Origin: Schinkia azotoformans LMG 9581
GTDB taxonomy: Bacteria > Bacillota > Bacilli > Bacillales > Bacillaceae_J
Direction of reading: 5' to 3'
DNA: 44,499 nucleotides
Assembly: GCF_000307855.1 (NCBI RefSeq)
Contig: NZ_AJLR01000009.1
Coordinates: forward strand, 1 to 44,499
A model generated the notes under the pieces. The model saw only the letters and a list, made by a program, of their open reading frames with translations, did no database searches and had not been told where the DNA came from. The first letter of the stretch is position 1, and each line of letters starts with the position of its first letter. Both the position numbers and the translations under genes were made by a program. Below, one piece after another: positions 31,658 through 39,569 of this stretch.

Positions 31658-31685
31658 TTGAAGTTTTCTAATATTTCTGTATAAT
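31658..31685 (+). promoter_or_regulatory. Sigma-A-type promoter of the ABC importer operon
   Basis: TTGAAG (31658-31663) and a perfect TATAAT (31680-31685) are spaced by 16 bases, about 70 bases upstream of the start codon. The leader has no T-box-like or TRAP-like repeat that I can see. Confidence 0.6.
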
Positions 31686-31752
31686 TTAATACATAAAAGG
31701 ATTCAAGTAATAAAGCATTTAGTAGTAAAAAAATAAAAAGGGGGCAACATTT

Positions 31753-32763
31753 ATGAATTGGAAAAAAGCAGTTGGTAGTTCGATTTTAAGTTTGATGTTA
31801 TTAGCGGGCTGCGGTGGTGGACAAGGAGCAACTACAGGAGACCAAGGTCAGGCTGAAAAGGAACCCGCTAAAGAAGCAACAACGTATAAGGTTGGGATAG
31901 CGCAGTATGTTCAACATCCATCATTAGATGCGGCAACAGCAGGCTTTAAAAAGGCGTTAGAAGAAGCGGGATTGACAGTTGAATATAACGATCAAAATGC
32001 TCAAGCTGATGCAAATAATACTTTAACAATTGCAAATAATTTAGTTGGTGACCAAGTTGACTTAATCTTTGCAAATGCTACACCAATGGCACAGGGGGCC
32101 TTAAATGCAACAAAGGATATTCCCATTGTATTTACATCCGTAACAGACCCTGTTGGTGCTGAGTTAGTAGAGGCAATGGACAAGCCTGGTGCAAACATCA
32201 CAGGTACAACCGATACGCATCCTGATGCAATTCCAAATACAGTTAAATTTATTGATCAGTATTTTGAAGGAAATAAAGTTGGTATGATTTATAATGCTGG
32301 TGAACAAAACTCAGTTGCTCAGATTGATCTCGTGAAAAAAGCAATGGAAGGAACAGACTTGGAGATTGTCGAAGCAGCTGTTTCTACATCTGCTGATGTG
32401 AAGACAGCCGCGGAATCATTAGTTGGAGCCGCAGATGTTATTTACATCATTACTGATAATACAGTTGTTTCCGCATTGGAAAGTGTTGTTCAAGTGGCAA
32501 ACGAAAATGATATTCCATTATTTGTAGGTGAATTAGATTCTGTAGCCCGCGGTGGTTTTGCAGCATATGGATTTGATTACTATGATATCGGTTTTGAAGC
32601 TGGACAAATGGCTGCACAAATCTTAAAAGGTGAAAAAACAACAGCGGATCTACCTGTTCAATATCCACAAAACTTAAAGCTGTTAATTAATAAAAAAGCA
32701 GCAGCTGAAATGGGGATTAAATTAAATCCAGAATGGGATGGCATTGCTGAATATTTAGAATAA
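31753..32763 (+). CDS. ABC transporter substrate-binding lipoprotein, TrpX-like
   Basis: The 336-residue product has a lipoprotein signal (SILSLMLLAGCGG, lipidated C20) followed by a Gly/Gln/Glu-rich linker. The periplasmic-binding fold starts at TYKVGIAQYVQHPSLDAATAGF. The blocks IVFTSVTDPVGAELV, ITGTTDTHPDA and VGELDSVARGGFAAYGFDYY fit the PF04392 family of substrate-binding proteins, whose streptococcal member TrpX binds tryptophan or related aromatic amino acids. The gene order binding protein, permease, ATPase is that of TrpXYZ. AAAAGGGGGC precedes the start. Substrate assignment is inference. Confidence 0.85.
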   Translation: MNWKKAVGSSILSLMLLAGCGGGQGATTGDQGQAEKEPAKEATTYKVGIAQYVQHPSLDAATAGFKKALEEAGLTVEYNDQNAQADANNTLTIANNLVGDQVDLIFANATPMAQGALNATKDIPIVFTSVTDPVGAELVEAMDKPGANITGTTDTHPDAIPNTVKFIDQYFEGNKVGMIYNAGEQNSVAQIDLVKKAMEGTDLEIVEAAVSTSADVKTAAESLVGAADVIYIITDNTVVSALESVVQVANENDIPLFVGELDSVARGGFAAYGFDYYDIGFEAGQMAAQILKGEKTTADLPVQYPQNLKLLINKKAAAEMGIKLNPEWDGIAEYLE

Positions 32764-32804
32764 TAGTTTTATAGACTATAAAATGGTTGAGAGGATGAGC
32801 GTTA

Positions 32805-33824
32805 ATGTTCATAGCAATATTTGGCTCCATAGAATCAGGAATTATATACGCAATAATGGCTCTGGGTGTTTACCTCTCTTTCCGGATTTTAGACTTTCCA
32901 GATTTAACAGTTGATGGAAGCTTTGTAACAGGGGCGGCAGTTACTGCCGTCCTTATTGTTAACGGAGCCAATCCATTTCTGGCAACAATTGTTGCATTGT
33001 TAGCTGGGTTTTTAGCCGGATGTATTACGGGGTTGCTTCATACGAAAGGTAAAATTAATGCATTACTTTCAGGAATATTAATGATGATTGCCTTGTATTC
33101 TATTAATCTTAGAATTATGGGGAAATCGAATGTGCCACTATTAAATCAAGAGACTTCTATTACAAAGTTAACTAGTTTTTGGAAATCTCTAGGAATTGAT
33201 GATGGGATTAATAGTTTATTAACGAATATGGGCTTACAGAATTATTTACCAAAAACATGGGCCATTATATTTTTTATGTTAATTATTACATTTGTAATAA
33301 AGTTCATTACTGATTGGTTTTTACGAACAGAAATCGGCTTGGCAATACGAGCTGTTGGTGATAATAAAAAGATGATTTCAAGTTTTTCAGCAAATACAGA
33401 TACTCTGACTATTGTTGGTTTAGGTATTTCTAATGCATTGGTTGCTTTTTCAGGTGCATTAATTGCACAATATAATTCCTTTAGTGACGTTGGAATGGGA
33501 ATTGGTATGATTGTAATTGGTTTAGCTTCTGTCATTATTGGTGAAGCATTATTTGGAACGAAAACTATTGCTCGCACGACTTTAGCTGTTATCGGTGGAG
33601 CGATTATTTATAGAATTGTGCTTGCTTTAGCACTTAAAGTAAAGTTTTTAGAAACAGGCGACATGAAACTAATAACAGCAACGATTGTTATTCTAGCGCT
33701 TATTATTCCTAAGATAATAGATGTTCAAAAGGAAAAGAAGCGAAAATATAAAAAGAGAATTCAACAAATGAAAATGGTTAATGAAGGGGGCGAGCATCAT
33801 GTTGCATCTAAAACAGATCTATAA
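32805..33824 (+). CDS. ABC transporter permease, TrpY-like
   Basis: The 339-residue permease has about eight to nine hydrophobic segments, with ALGVYLSFRILDFPDLTVDGSF split around residues 20-40 near the N-terminus. The later block TEIGLAIRAVGDNKKMISSFSANTD is the cytosolic coupling loop with the EIG.A.RA.G.N motif of branched-chain/sugar-type ABC permeases. This matches PF02653-type permeases that accompany TrpX-like binding proteins. The C-terminus is very basic (KEKKRKYKKRIQQMK). Its last 26 bases overlap the ATPase gene. Confidence 0.86.
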   Translation: MFIAIFGSIESGIIYAIMALGVYLSFRILDFPDLTVDGSFVTGAAVTAVLIVNGANPFLATIVALLAGFLAGCITGLLHTKGKINALLSGILMMIALYSINLRIMGKSNVPLLNQETSITKLTSFWKSLGIDDGINSLLTNMGLQNYLPKTWAIIFFMLIITFVIKFITDWFLRTEIGLAIRAVGDNKKMISSFSANTDTLTIVGLGISNALVAFSGALIAQYNSFSDVGMGIGMIVIGLASVIIGEALFGTKTIARTTLAVIGGAIIYRIVLALALKVKFLETGDMKLITATIVILALIIPKIIDVQKEKKRKYKKRIQQMKMVNEGGEHHVASKTDL

Positions 33825-34593
33825 GGTGTTCAACGAAGGAACATTAGATGAAAAAATTGCCCTAAACCAAATTAATTTATCTTTAAAACCTGGAGATTTC
33901 GTAACAGTTATTGGTAGTAATGGAGCAGGAAAATCAACATTAATGAATATGATTTCCGGGGCATTAACTCCTGATGTAGGGACTGTTACAATTGATGGAG
34001 ATGATGTAACTAATTTGCCGGAGTATAAGCGGGCAAAGCTAATTGGACGTGTGTTTCAAGATCCGATGGCAGGGACTGCTCCAACAATGACAATTGAAGA
34101 AAATCTGGCAATGGCTTATTCGCGGGCGACAACACGAACCTTACGTAAAGGTGTTACTAAGAAACGCCGTGAGCATTTCAAAGAACAACTTGCAAGCTTA
34201 CACATGGGATTAGAAAATCGTTTGAATGCAAAGGTTGGTCTTCTGTCTGGTGGGGAGCGGCAGGCTCTTTCACTTTTAATGGCGACATTTACTGAGCCGA
34301 AAATTTTATTGTTAGATGAACATACAGCAGCCCTTGACCCTTCAAGGGCAGAGTTAATTACGAATATTACGAAAGAAATAGTGGATAAACTCCAGCTTAC
34401 AACATTAATGGTAACGCATAATATGCAGCAAGCCATTGATTTAGGTAATCGTTTAATCATGATGGACAAAGGGCAAATCATCTTCAGTGTTGGCGGGGAA
34501 GAAAAGCAAAAGTTAACAATTGAAGATTTGCTTAATGAATTTAAACGAATTCGTGGAACTGGAATGGCAAGTGACCGTGCGTTGTTAGGGTAA
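33799..34593 (+). CDS. ABC transporter ATPase, TrpZ-like
   Basis: The 264-residue ATPase has Walker A GSNGAGKST (39-47), Q-loop at VFQDPMAGTAP, the signature LLSGGERQALSLLM and Walker B ILLLDEHTAALDP, then H-loop VTHNMQQA. The start is taken at 33799, after GAAGGGGGCGAG, within the end of the permease gene; a longer reading from 33781 would begin inside that ribosome binding site. Third gene of the importer operon, closed by a terminator at 34617. Confidence 0.9.
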   Translation: MLHLKQIYKVFNEGTLDEKIALNQINLSLKPGDFVTVIGSNGAGKSTLMNMISGALTPDVGTVTIDGDDVTNLPEYKRAKLIGRVFQDPMAGTAPTMTIEENLAMAYSRATTRTLRKGVTKKRREHFKEQLASLHMGLENRLNAKVGLLSGGERQALSLLMATFTEPKILLLDEHTAALDPSRAELITNITKEIVDKLQLTTLMVTHNMQQAIDLGNRLIMMDKGQIIFSVGGEEKQKLTIEDLLNEFKRIRGTGMASDRALLG

Positions 34594-34616
34594 TGCATTG
34601 AGGAATAATAAGGACG

Positions 34617-34650
34617 ATAGGCATCCATAAGACTTGGGTGCCTATTTAAT
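34617..34650 (+). terminator. Terminator of the ABC importer operon
   Basis: ATAGGCATCC (34617-34626) pairs with GGGTGCCTAT (34636-34645), with one G.U, followed by TTAATTT. Confidence 0.65.
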
Positions 34651-34768
34651 TTAATGTGCCTATTTTTTTACTTTGTTTCCAGCCATAATTTTTGAATTTA
34701 ATCTATAACTCGTATATTGTAGTAGTAGATATAGAAATTGATAGATTAAGAGAAGAAAGGGTAGTGGA

Positions 34769-36412
34769 ATGAAGAAAAATCTAGCAATCTTATTATCTGT
34801 TGCCATGCTTTTAACCTTAACTCCATTTATGAAAGTTGATGCTGCAGAAAAAAGATTTAACATGACGTATTTATTCTCAAACAGTGCTGATGACCCAATC
34901 AAGTATATAAACAACACGAATAATGCACTAGATCAAGTAAATCCAAAATACTTTCAAATTTTGGATGATGGCACATTAGATATTGTAATTCCGGCTAATA
35001 GTAAAACATTAATCGACGAAATGCATAATAGAAATATTAAGGTAGTTGCATTCTTGGCTAATAATTGGGCTAAGGGAGAGAAAATGTTTACTAACAGCGA
35101 AAAAATTGCAGATCAAATTGTGAAAGCCATCAATGATCATAATTTAGATGGAATTAATATTGATGTTGAAGGTTTAGGTTCTGCCTATCGTGATCAATTT
35201 ACTGATTTTATTAGAATTTTAAATGAAAAAATGCCGGCTGGAAAATCACTTTCGATTGCTGTAGCTCCAAACCCATGGGGTACAGATAAAGGGTGGCAAG
35301 GATTTTATGATTATCAGGCATTAGGAAAATATGTTGATTATCTTTTCATCATGACATATGACGAAAAAGGCGGCGGCTCTAAAACGAGTGGACCAAATGC
35401 AAGTAAATCTTTTATCGAAAAATCAATTACTTATGCTCTTAAATATGTTGCTCCAGAAAAAGTTGTTTTAGGTATTCCGTTTTATGGTCGTGTATGGAAT
35501 ATGGAGGATGTAAAAGATACAGAGAATCAAAACACGAATAAAGTGTTAGGTGAATCCATTTCTTTATACCAAATTCCAAGTCTGTTGAACACGTTTCAAG
35601 TTCAAGTAGTGTACGATAAAGAAACGGAAAGTGTGAAAGGAACATTTACAGTAGCACCAGGTGGTCCAGAGTTTAAACTAAAATCTTGGGTTCCTCCGTT
35701 AAAGCCTGGCACATATGAAGTATGGTTTGAAAATAATGAGTCACTTAAGGCAAAGCTTAGTTTAGTTCAAAAATATAATTTAAAGGGTGTTGGTAGCTGG
35801 AGTTTAGGCCAAGAAGATCCAGCGATTTGGTCAGATTTCCGCTTATGGTTAGATGGTTTAGACTTTAAAGATGTAGGGGCTAACCATTGGGCACTAAATT
35901 CCATTGCATTTGTAAAAGAAAAACAGTGGATGCTTGGAAAAAATTCAGTGAGCACATTTAAACCAGCAGATTCACTGACACGTGCAGAGGCTGCAACAAT
36001 TTTGGTACGTGTCCTTAACCTTGGTTTGAAAGAGGAGTCATCCTCACCGTATACAGATGTGGGCTCATCACATCAATGGGCGGCTGCCAATATTGAAATA
36101 GTAAGACAACATGGATTAATGAAAGGTGTAGGTGCAACAACATTTGCACCTGGCAAGGCACTCTCAAGGGAAGAAATGGCGGTTATTCTGGAACGATTAA
36201 TTGGAGACCAGTTCCCTGAAAGTACGCAATCAAAAGTCATGTTTACGGACCAAAATAATATATCTGATTGGGCTTATCCTTCGATCGTACGCATGAGCGA
36301 AAATTATATTTTCTCAGGATACAATGATGGTAGCTTTAAACCAAAAAATCAAATTAATCGTGCAGAAATGGCTGCGTTATTAGAACGGATATCCAAATAC
36401 TTCCCAGAGTAA
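34769..36412 (+). CDS. Secreted GH18-family glycosidase with three SLH domains
   Basis: The 547-residue protein has a signal peptide ending near VDA-A26. A GH18 barrel (about 29-350) carries DGINIDVEG (127-135), in which the catalytic acid E134 and D132 are present while the usual first Asp of DxDxE is N130. Later barrel motifs are LFIMTYDEKGGG, VVLGIPFYGRVW and GVGSWSLGQEDP. Three S-layer-homology domains follow (about 369-411, 430-475, 490-540; FKDVGANHWA, YTDVGSSHQWA, FTDQNNISDWA). SLH domains bind pyruvylated wall polymer, so the enzyme should sit on the cell wall. The fold group includes the spore-wall hydrolases YaaH/YdhD. The exact glycan substrate is unknown. Confidence 0.92.
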   Translation: MKKNLAILLSVAMLLTLTPFMKVDAAEKRFNMTYLFSNSADDPIKYINNTNNALDQVNPKYFQILDDGTLDIVIPANSKTLIDEMHNRNIKVVAFLANNWAKGEKMFTNSEKIADQIVKAINDHNLDGINIDVEGLGSAYRDQFTDFIRILNEKMPAGKSLSIAVAPNPWGTDKGWQGFYDYQALGKYVDYLFIMTYDEKGGGSKTSGPNASKSFIEKSITYALKYVAPEKVVLGIPFYGRVWNMEDVKDTENQNTNKVLGESISLYQIPSLLNTFQVQVVYDKETESVKGTFTVAPGGPEFKLKSWVPPLKPGTYEVWFENNESLKAKLSLVQKYNLKGVGSWSLGQEDPAIWSDFRLWLDGLDFKDVGANHWALNSIAFVKEKQWMLGKNSVSTFKPADSLTRAEAATILVRVLNLGLKEESSSPYTDVGSSHQWAAANIEIVRQHGLMKGVGATTFAPGKALSREEMAVILERLIGDQFPESTQSKVMFTDQNNISDWAYPSIVRMSENYIFSGYNDGSFKPKNQINRAEMAALLERISKYFPE

Positions 36413-36432
36413 AATTAATTAAATTTACTACA

Positions 36433-36461
36433 AGGCATCGACAAATTGTCGGTGCTTTTTT
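36433..36461 (+). terminator. Terminator of the GH18-SLH gene
   Basis: GCATCGACAA (from 36435) pairs with TTGTCGGTGC (to 36455), with one G.U, followed by TTTTTT. Confidence 0.8.
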
Positions 36462-36535
36462 CATGGATGTAAATTATATTGCGGAAAGATTGGAAAAATT
36501 TAGATTATAAATGAAAATAGAAAAGAGAGGGGAAT

Positions 36536-36688
36536 TTGAGTACAACTACCGTTATAGCGAAAAAACAATCTCATTTTAGAAATGGCCTTCAGGACGGCAT
36601 TGGTATTGGAATTGGTTATTTGTCTGTTGCTTTAACATTTGGTTTATTAGCAAAATCGACCGGGTTAAGTCTTGGGGAGACGTATTGA
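36536..36688 (+). pseudogene. Truncated AzlC (branched-chain amino acid exporter) N-terminus
   Basis: A TTG start after GAGAGGGG opens a 50-codon frame: MSTTTVIAKKQSHFRNGLQD, then GIGIGIGYLSVALTFGLLAK, then STGLSLGETY and a stop. The GYLSVA.TFG.LA...GLS..E block is the first helix region of AzlC, which is normally about 230 residues and works with AzlD. Everything after this point is missing, and the sequence runs straight into the terminator of the gene on the other strand. The intact start and ribosome binding site suggest a fairly recent deletion. Confidence 0.8.
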
Positions 36689-36716
36689 CTGTTTTTTCTT
36701 TATTTATGTAAAAAAA

Positions 36717-36740
36717 TAAGCACCCGTTGTGGGTGCTTCT
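36717..36740 (-). terminator. Terminator of the lipoprotein gene
   Basis: AAGCACCC (36718-36725) pairs with GGGTGCTT (36731-36738). On the minus strand a TATTTTTT run follows. Confidence 0.8.
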
Positions 36741-36749
36741 CTCTTTGAC

Positions 36750-37133
36750 TTACTCCGTTACAGTAAACTGGTATTTATCCATTAAGTGCATATCCAGTGC
36801 ATCTGCATGGAAGTATACAGAATAGACTCCTGGTTCTGAAAGGCTTATTTCTCCTGTATAAGTACCCTTACCGGCATTCTCAGCTGGGATTTTTGTGTGT
36901 TCTTCATCTGCTTTTTCTTCTAACCAATATTCAAAGCTAACATCAGCATCGTTAACTTCTTTTTCAGCAGCGGTAACTTTCACCTCTAATGTAAGTGGTT
37001 CATCCACTTTTACGATATCAGATGACATCGTAAATGCTGCTTCTGGAAAAATAAATTCCTCTTCAGAAGAACTACAGCCAGCTAATAAACTAACAAGGAA
37101 CAAAAAGGGTATTACCCATTTTTTTTTGTCCAT
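36750..37133 (-). CDS. Lipoprotein with FixH/YtkA-like domain
   Basis: The 127-residue product has a lipoprotein signal (FLFLVSLLAGCSSSEEE, C20). A beta-sandwich-like domain follows with DEPLTLEVKVTAAEKEVNDADVSF in two parts, then TYTGEISLSEPGVYSVYFHADALDMH. The pattern D.....V..YW....GTY.......PG.Y.V..H is that of YtkA/FixH-like domains, found in copper and cytochrome oxidase related proteins. The next gene encodes a SCO protein on the same strand, so a role in oxidase copper supply is plausible. It is in the same direction but separated by a repeat element. Confidence 0.8.
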   Translation of the reverse strand: MDKKKWVIPFLFLVSLLAGCSSSEEEFIFPEAAFTMSSDIVKVDEPLTLEVKVTAAEKEVNDADVSFEYWLEEKADEEHTKIPAENAGKGTYTGEISLSEPGVYSVYFHADALDMHLMDKYQFTVTE

Positions 37134-37149
37134 TTTTTAACCAACCTCA

Positions 37150-37210
37150 CTGTCCAGCTCCAGCTCCCTGCGACTCGTGGACTTCGCTAAACGGGCGCTT
37201 GCGCTTTTCT
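37150..37210. repeat. Dispersed intergenic repeat (GTCCAGCTCCAGC ... GCGCTTTTCT)
   Basis: The stretch is GC-rich compared with its surroundings, begins TGTCCAGCTCCAGC, continues through CTGCGACTCGTGGACTTCGC and ends GGGCGCTTGCGCTTTTCTA. Its two ends match the short copy at 2713-2735. From memory, elements with these ends are common in Bacillus-type intergenic regions; that part is recollection and not shown here. Confidence 0.6.
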
Positions 37211-37212
37211 AC

Positions 37213-37800
37213 TTACTTAAGTTTATTCTTAATTCTTTTATATATTCTATCACTATCGAAACCTTCACCCATTGGCAATGATTCTACTAATTTGTTATTT
37301 TGGTCTAGCATGTACGTAAACGTTGTATGAACATAGTTGCCGTTCCCAGGGTCTCTGTACATAAACTGAAAAGCATTCGCGATTTTACGGGTATTTTCCT
37401 CTGTTCCCCTTAAAAAATGCCAGCCAGTGCTGTCGTCCATTACATTAAAGCGTTCTGCATAAAGAGCTAATTTTTCAGCTGAATCCCGTTTTGGGTCAAT
37501 GGTGATTGAAATAAATTCAACCTTATCACGAAAAACTCCATCTTCTTCTAGTTTCTTTTTTAATAAATTCATTCTTAATGAAGTAGTAGGGCAAACATCG
37601 GGACAGTTTACGTACATAAATTCAATTAAGCGAATTTTCGGAGGTAAATCAGCGAAGGAATACTCTCCTCCAAATGCAGACTCCATGACAACATCCTTCG
37701 GAAGTTCAACACTTCCTGGCCGAATGACAGTCAAATACAGAATACCTGCAGAGATTCCTATTACGGATAAGGTAATAAACCATATATATATTTTTTTCAA
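37213..37800 (-). CDS. SCO1/SenC-family copper chaperone-like protein
   Basis: SCO proteins deliver copper to, or keep reduced, the CuA site of cytochrome c oxidase. The 195-residue product has one N-terminal membrane anchor (IYIWFITLSVIGISAGILYL), then a thioredoxin-like fold with C66-PDV-C70-P and a conserved H158 (NYVHTTFTYMLD), giving the full Cys-Cys-His copper site. SITIDPKRDS is also typical. The start is TTG at 37800 after GAGGTG. It resembles YpmQ of B. subtilis but is at a different location, so no symbol is given. A FixH/YtkA-like lipoprotein gene follows it. Confidence 0.92.
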   Translation of the reverse strand: MKKIYIWFITLSVIGISAGILYLTVIRPGSVELPKDVVMESAFGGEYSFADLPPKIRLIEFMYVNCPDVCPTTSLRMNLLKKKLEEDGVFRDKVEFISITIDPKRDSAEKLALYAERFNVMDDSTGWHFLRGTEENTRKIANAFQFMYRDPGNGNYVHTTFTYMLDQNNKLVESLPMGEGFDSDRIYKRIKNKLK

Positions 37801-38030
37801 AGTAAAACACCTCGTCTAAAATTTATCCTATTGATACTATGATACTATACGATTATAAAAAAAACAGGAAATGCTGTAGAAAATACGTGAATATTCTATG
37901 AACATGTTTAAAATGTTTATTAATAGTTTTTTCATCATAAATATCTGTTCTAATTCAGTTCATACTAACTAAAATAAAGATATAGATAGTTTGTACACAA
38001 TTATTTTTCTTGAAAAGGGGAGAAATGTAG

Positions 38031-39299
38031 TTGAAGAAATTTTTAAAAGGAGTTTTTCTTCTTTATGGGATATATGCCGCTATCGTTATTTCATATTTCC
38101 TTTTAATTGCAGATTCCTCTAACTTGCCAAATGGCTACCAAGGTTCGGCCGCAGATCCAACAACGTTTATGAATGATAGGCAATTGGAATTGACGTATGA
38201 ATACTCGAAAATTAGGCATATCATCTTCTTTTTGTTGACACCTTTTGATTGGGTTTTTTTCCTAACAATCTTGGCTGTGGGATTTTCCGTGCGTTTTCGT
38301 AATTGGTCAGAATCCGTAACAAAGATATCATTATTTCAAAAAGGAATTTATGTATTTTGGTTATCCGTTTTTACTTTCATTATTATGTTTCCAATTGATT
38401 ATATTTCATACCAGCTATCCAAGTCCTATGGGATAACAACCTCTACATTTGTCATTTGGATGAAAGATCAGTTTATTGATTTTTGGCTTGATTATTTGTT
38501 TATGGTGGTTTTAGCAATCGTTGTGTATGCATTAATCAAAAAATACAACAAACGATGGTGGATTTATGCCTGGGTTATTTCCGTTCCTTTCACGGTCTTT
38601 TTAATGTTTGTTCAGCCTGTTATTATTGATCCGCTTTATAATGATTTCTACCCGTTAAAGGATAAAGAGTTGGAGGAAAAAATCTTAAACCTAGCAAGTA
38701 AAGCAGATATACCGGCAGAGCATGTCTATGAAGTCAATATGTCTGAAAAAACAAATGCTTTAAATGCTTATGTAACCGGTATTGGTTCGAATTCACGAAT
38801 TGTATTATGGGACACAACTTTAAATAAGCTTAATGACAGTGAAGTACTGTTCGTGATGGCACACGAAATGGCCCATTATGTGAAGAAACATATTTACATG
38901 GGGATGGCTGCCTACCTTCTTATTTCCTTTATCGGGTTATTTATAGCTTCAAAAATTCTCGAGTGGGCAGTTAAAAGATTTGGGCAACGGCTATTGATTA
39001 AAGGGATTAATGATATTGCAAGTCTTCCTTTGTTGCTATTAATCATTTCAATGTTGACCTTTATACAAAGTCCAATTAGCAATGCATTTTCCAGATATTT
39101 AGAGCACTCGGCAGATGAATATGCGATTGAAATGACAAATGACAAAACGGCGGCCATAAGCGGATTTCAAAAATTAACGATTGCGGGTTTAAGTGAGGTT
39201 AATCCACCGGCAATTGTAAAGTGGCTTCGCTATGGGCACCCAACGATGTTAGAAAGGTTAAATTTCTTAGAGAACTATGATGTGAAACAGACAAATTAA
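38031..39299 (+). CDS. yhfN: M48 (Ste24/CAAX-type) membrane metalloprotease YhfN
   Basis: The 422-residue protein has five or more membrane helices before the catalytic region and two after the first zinc ligands. The zinc site is VMAHEMAHYVKKH (H278, E279, H282) with the distal ligand E358 in YLEHSADEYA. Other family blocks are VQPVIIDPLYNDFYPL and NALNAYVTGIG. Length agrees with B. subtilis YhfN (426). Starts at TTG after AAAAGGGGAGAAA. Ste24-type enzymes clip prenylated or membrane proteins; the bacterial substrate is unknown. A terminator follows. Confidence 0.92.
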   Translation: MKKFLKGVFLLYGIYAAIVISYFLLIADSSNLPNGYQGSAADPTTFMNDRQLELTYEYSKIRHIIFFLLTPFDWVFFLTILAVGFSVRFRNWSESVTKISLFQKGIYVFWLSVFTFIIMFPIDYISYQLSKSYGITTSTFVIWMKDQFIDFWLDYLFMVVLAIVVYALIKKYNKRWWIYAWVISVPFTVFLMFVQPVIIDPLYNDFYPLKDKELEEKILNLASKADIPAEHVYEVNMSEKTNALNAYVTGIGSNSRIVLWDTTLNKLNDSEVLFVMAHEMAHYVKKHIYMGMAAYLLISFIGLFIASKILEWAVKRFGQRLLIKGINDIASLPLLLLIISMLTFIQSPISNAFSRYLEHSADEYAIEMTNDKTAAISGFQKLTIAGLSEVNPPAIVKWLRYGHPTMLERLNFLENYDVKQTN

Positions 39300-39307
39300 T
39301 TAGTAAA

Positions 39308-39360
39308 AAGCCCCTTTTTGCAAAAAAAGTGAAAAAATTCGCAAAAAGGGGTTTCTTTTT
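39308..39360 (+). terminator. Terminator of yhfN
   Basis: AAGCCCCTTTTTGC (39308-39321) pairs with GCAAAAAGGGGTTT (39341-39354), with one mismatch, followed by CTTTTTT. Confidence 0.8.
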
Positions 39361-39445
39361 TAAAAACACTGTTATATAATACAAACAGAAACAAACAACC
39401 GTGTAGTATAACAACAAAACACCAGAGAACATAGCAAAATGGAAG

Positions 39446-39499
39446 GAGTGAAAATCACTCAAATAATTAGGGGAATGTTTGACGATTAATTCGTTAAAC
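39446..39499 (+). promoter_or_regulatory. Two-hairpin leader of aceA
   Basis: GAGTG-AAAAT-CACTC (39446-39460) and GTTTGACGA-TTAAT-TCGTTAAAC (39477-39499, one G.U) form successive hairpins 70-120 bases before the start codon. A TATAAT at 39375-39380 could be the -10 box, which would place the hairpins in the transcribed leader. A regulatory role is inferred from structure only. Confidence 0.35.
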
Positions 39500-39569
39500 A
39501 CTGGGGGCTTTTTAGAACGGAAAAAGGGTGTTTAATAAAAAGTTTATATTTAGAGAGGGGAAAATGGGG

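Noticed and set aside
31597-31752. T-box or TRAP control of the TrpXYZ-like operon
   Set aside because: The leader is about 65 bases after the promoter, with no specifier-loop or T-box sequence and only two adjacent TAG triplets.
39439-39489. Sixteen-codon leader peptide before aceA
   Set aside because: No ribosome binding site precedes its ATG and the peptide has no run of regulatory codons.
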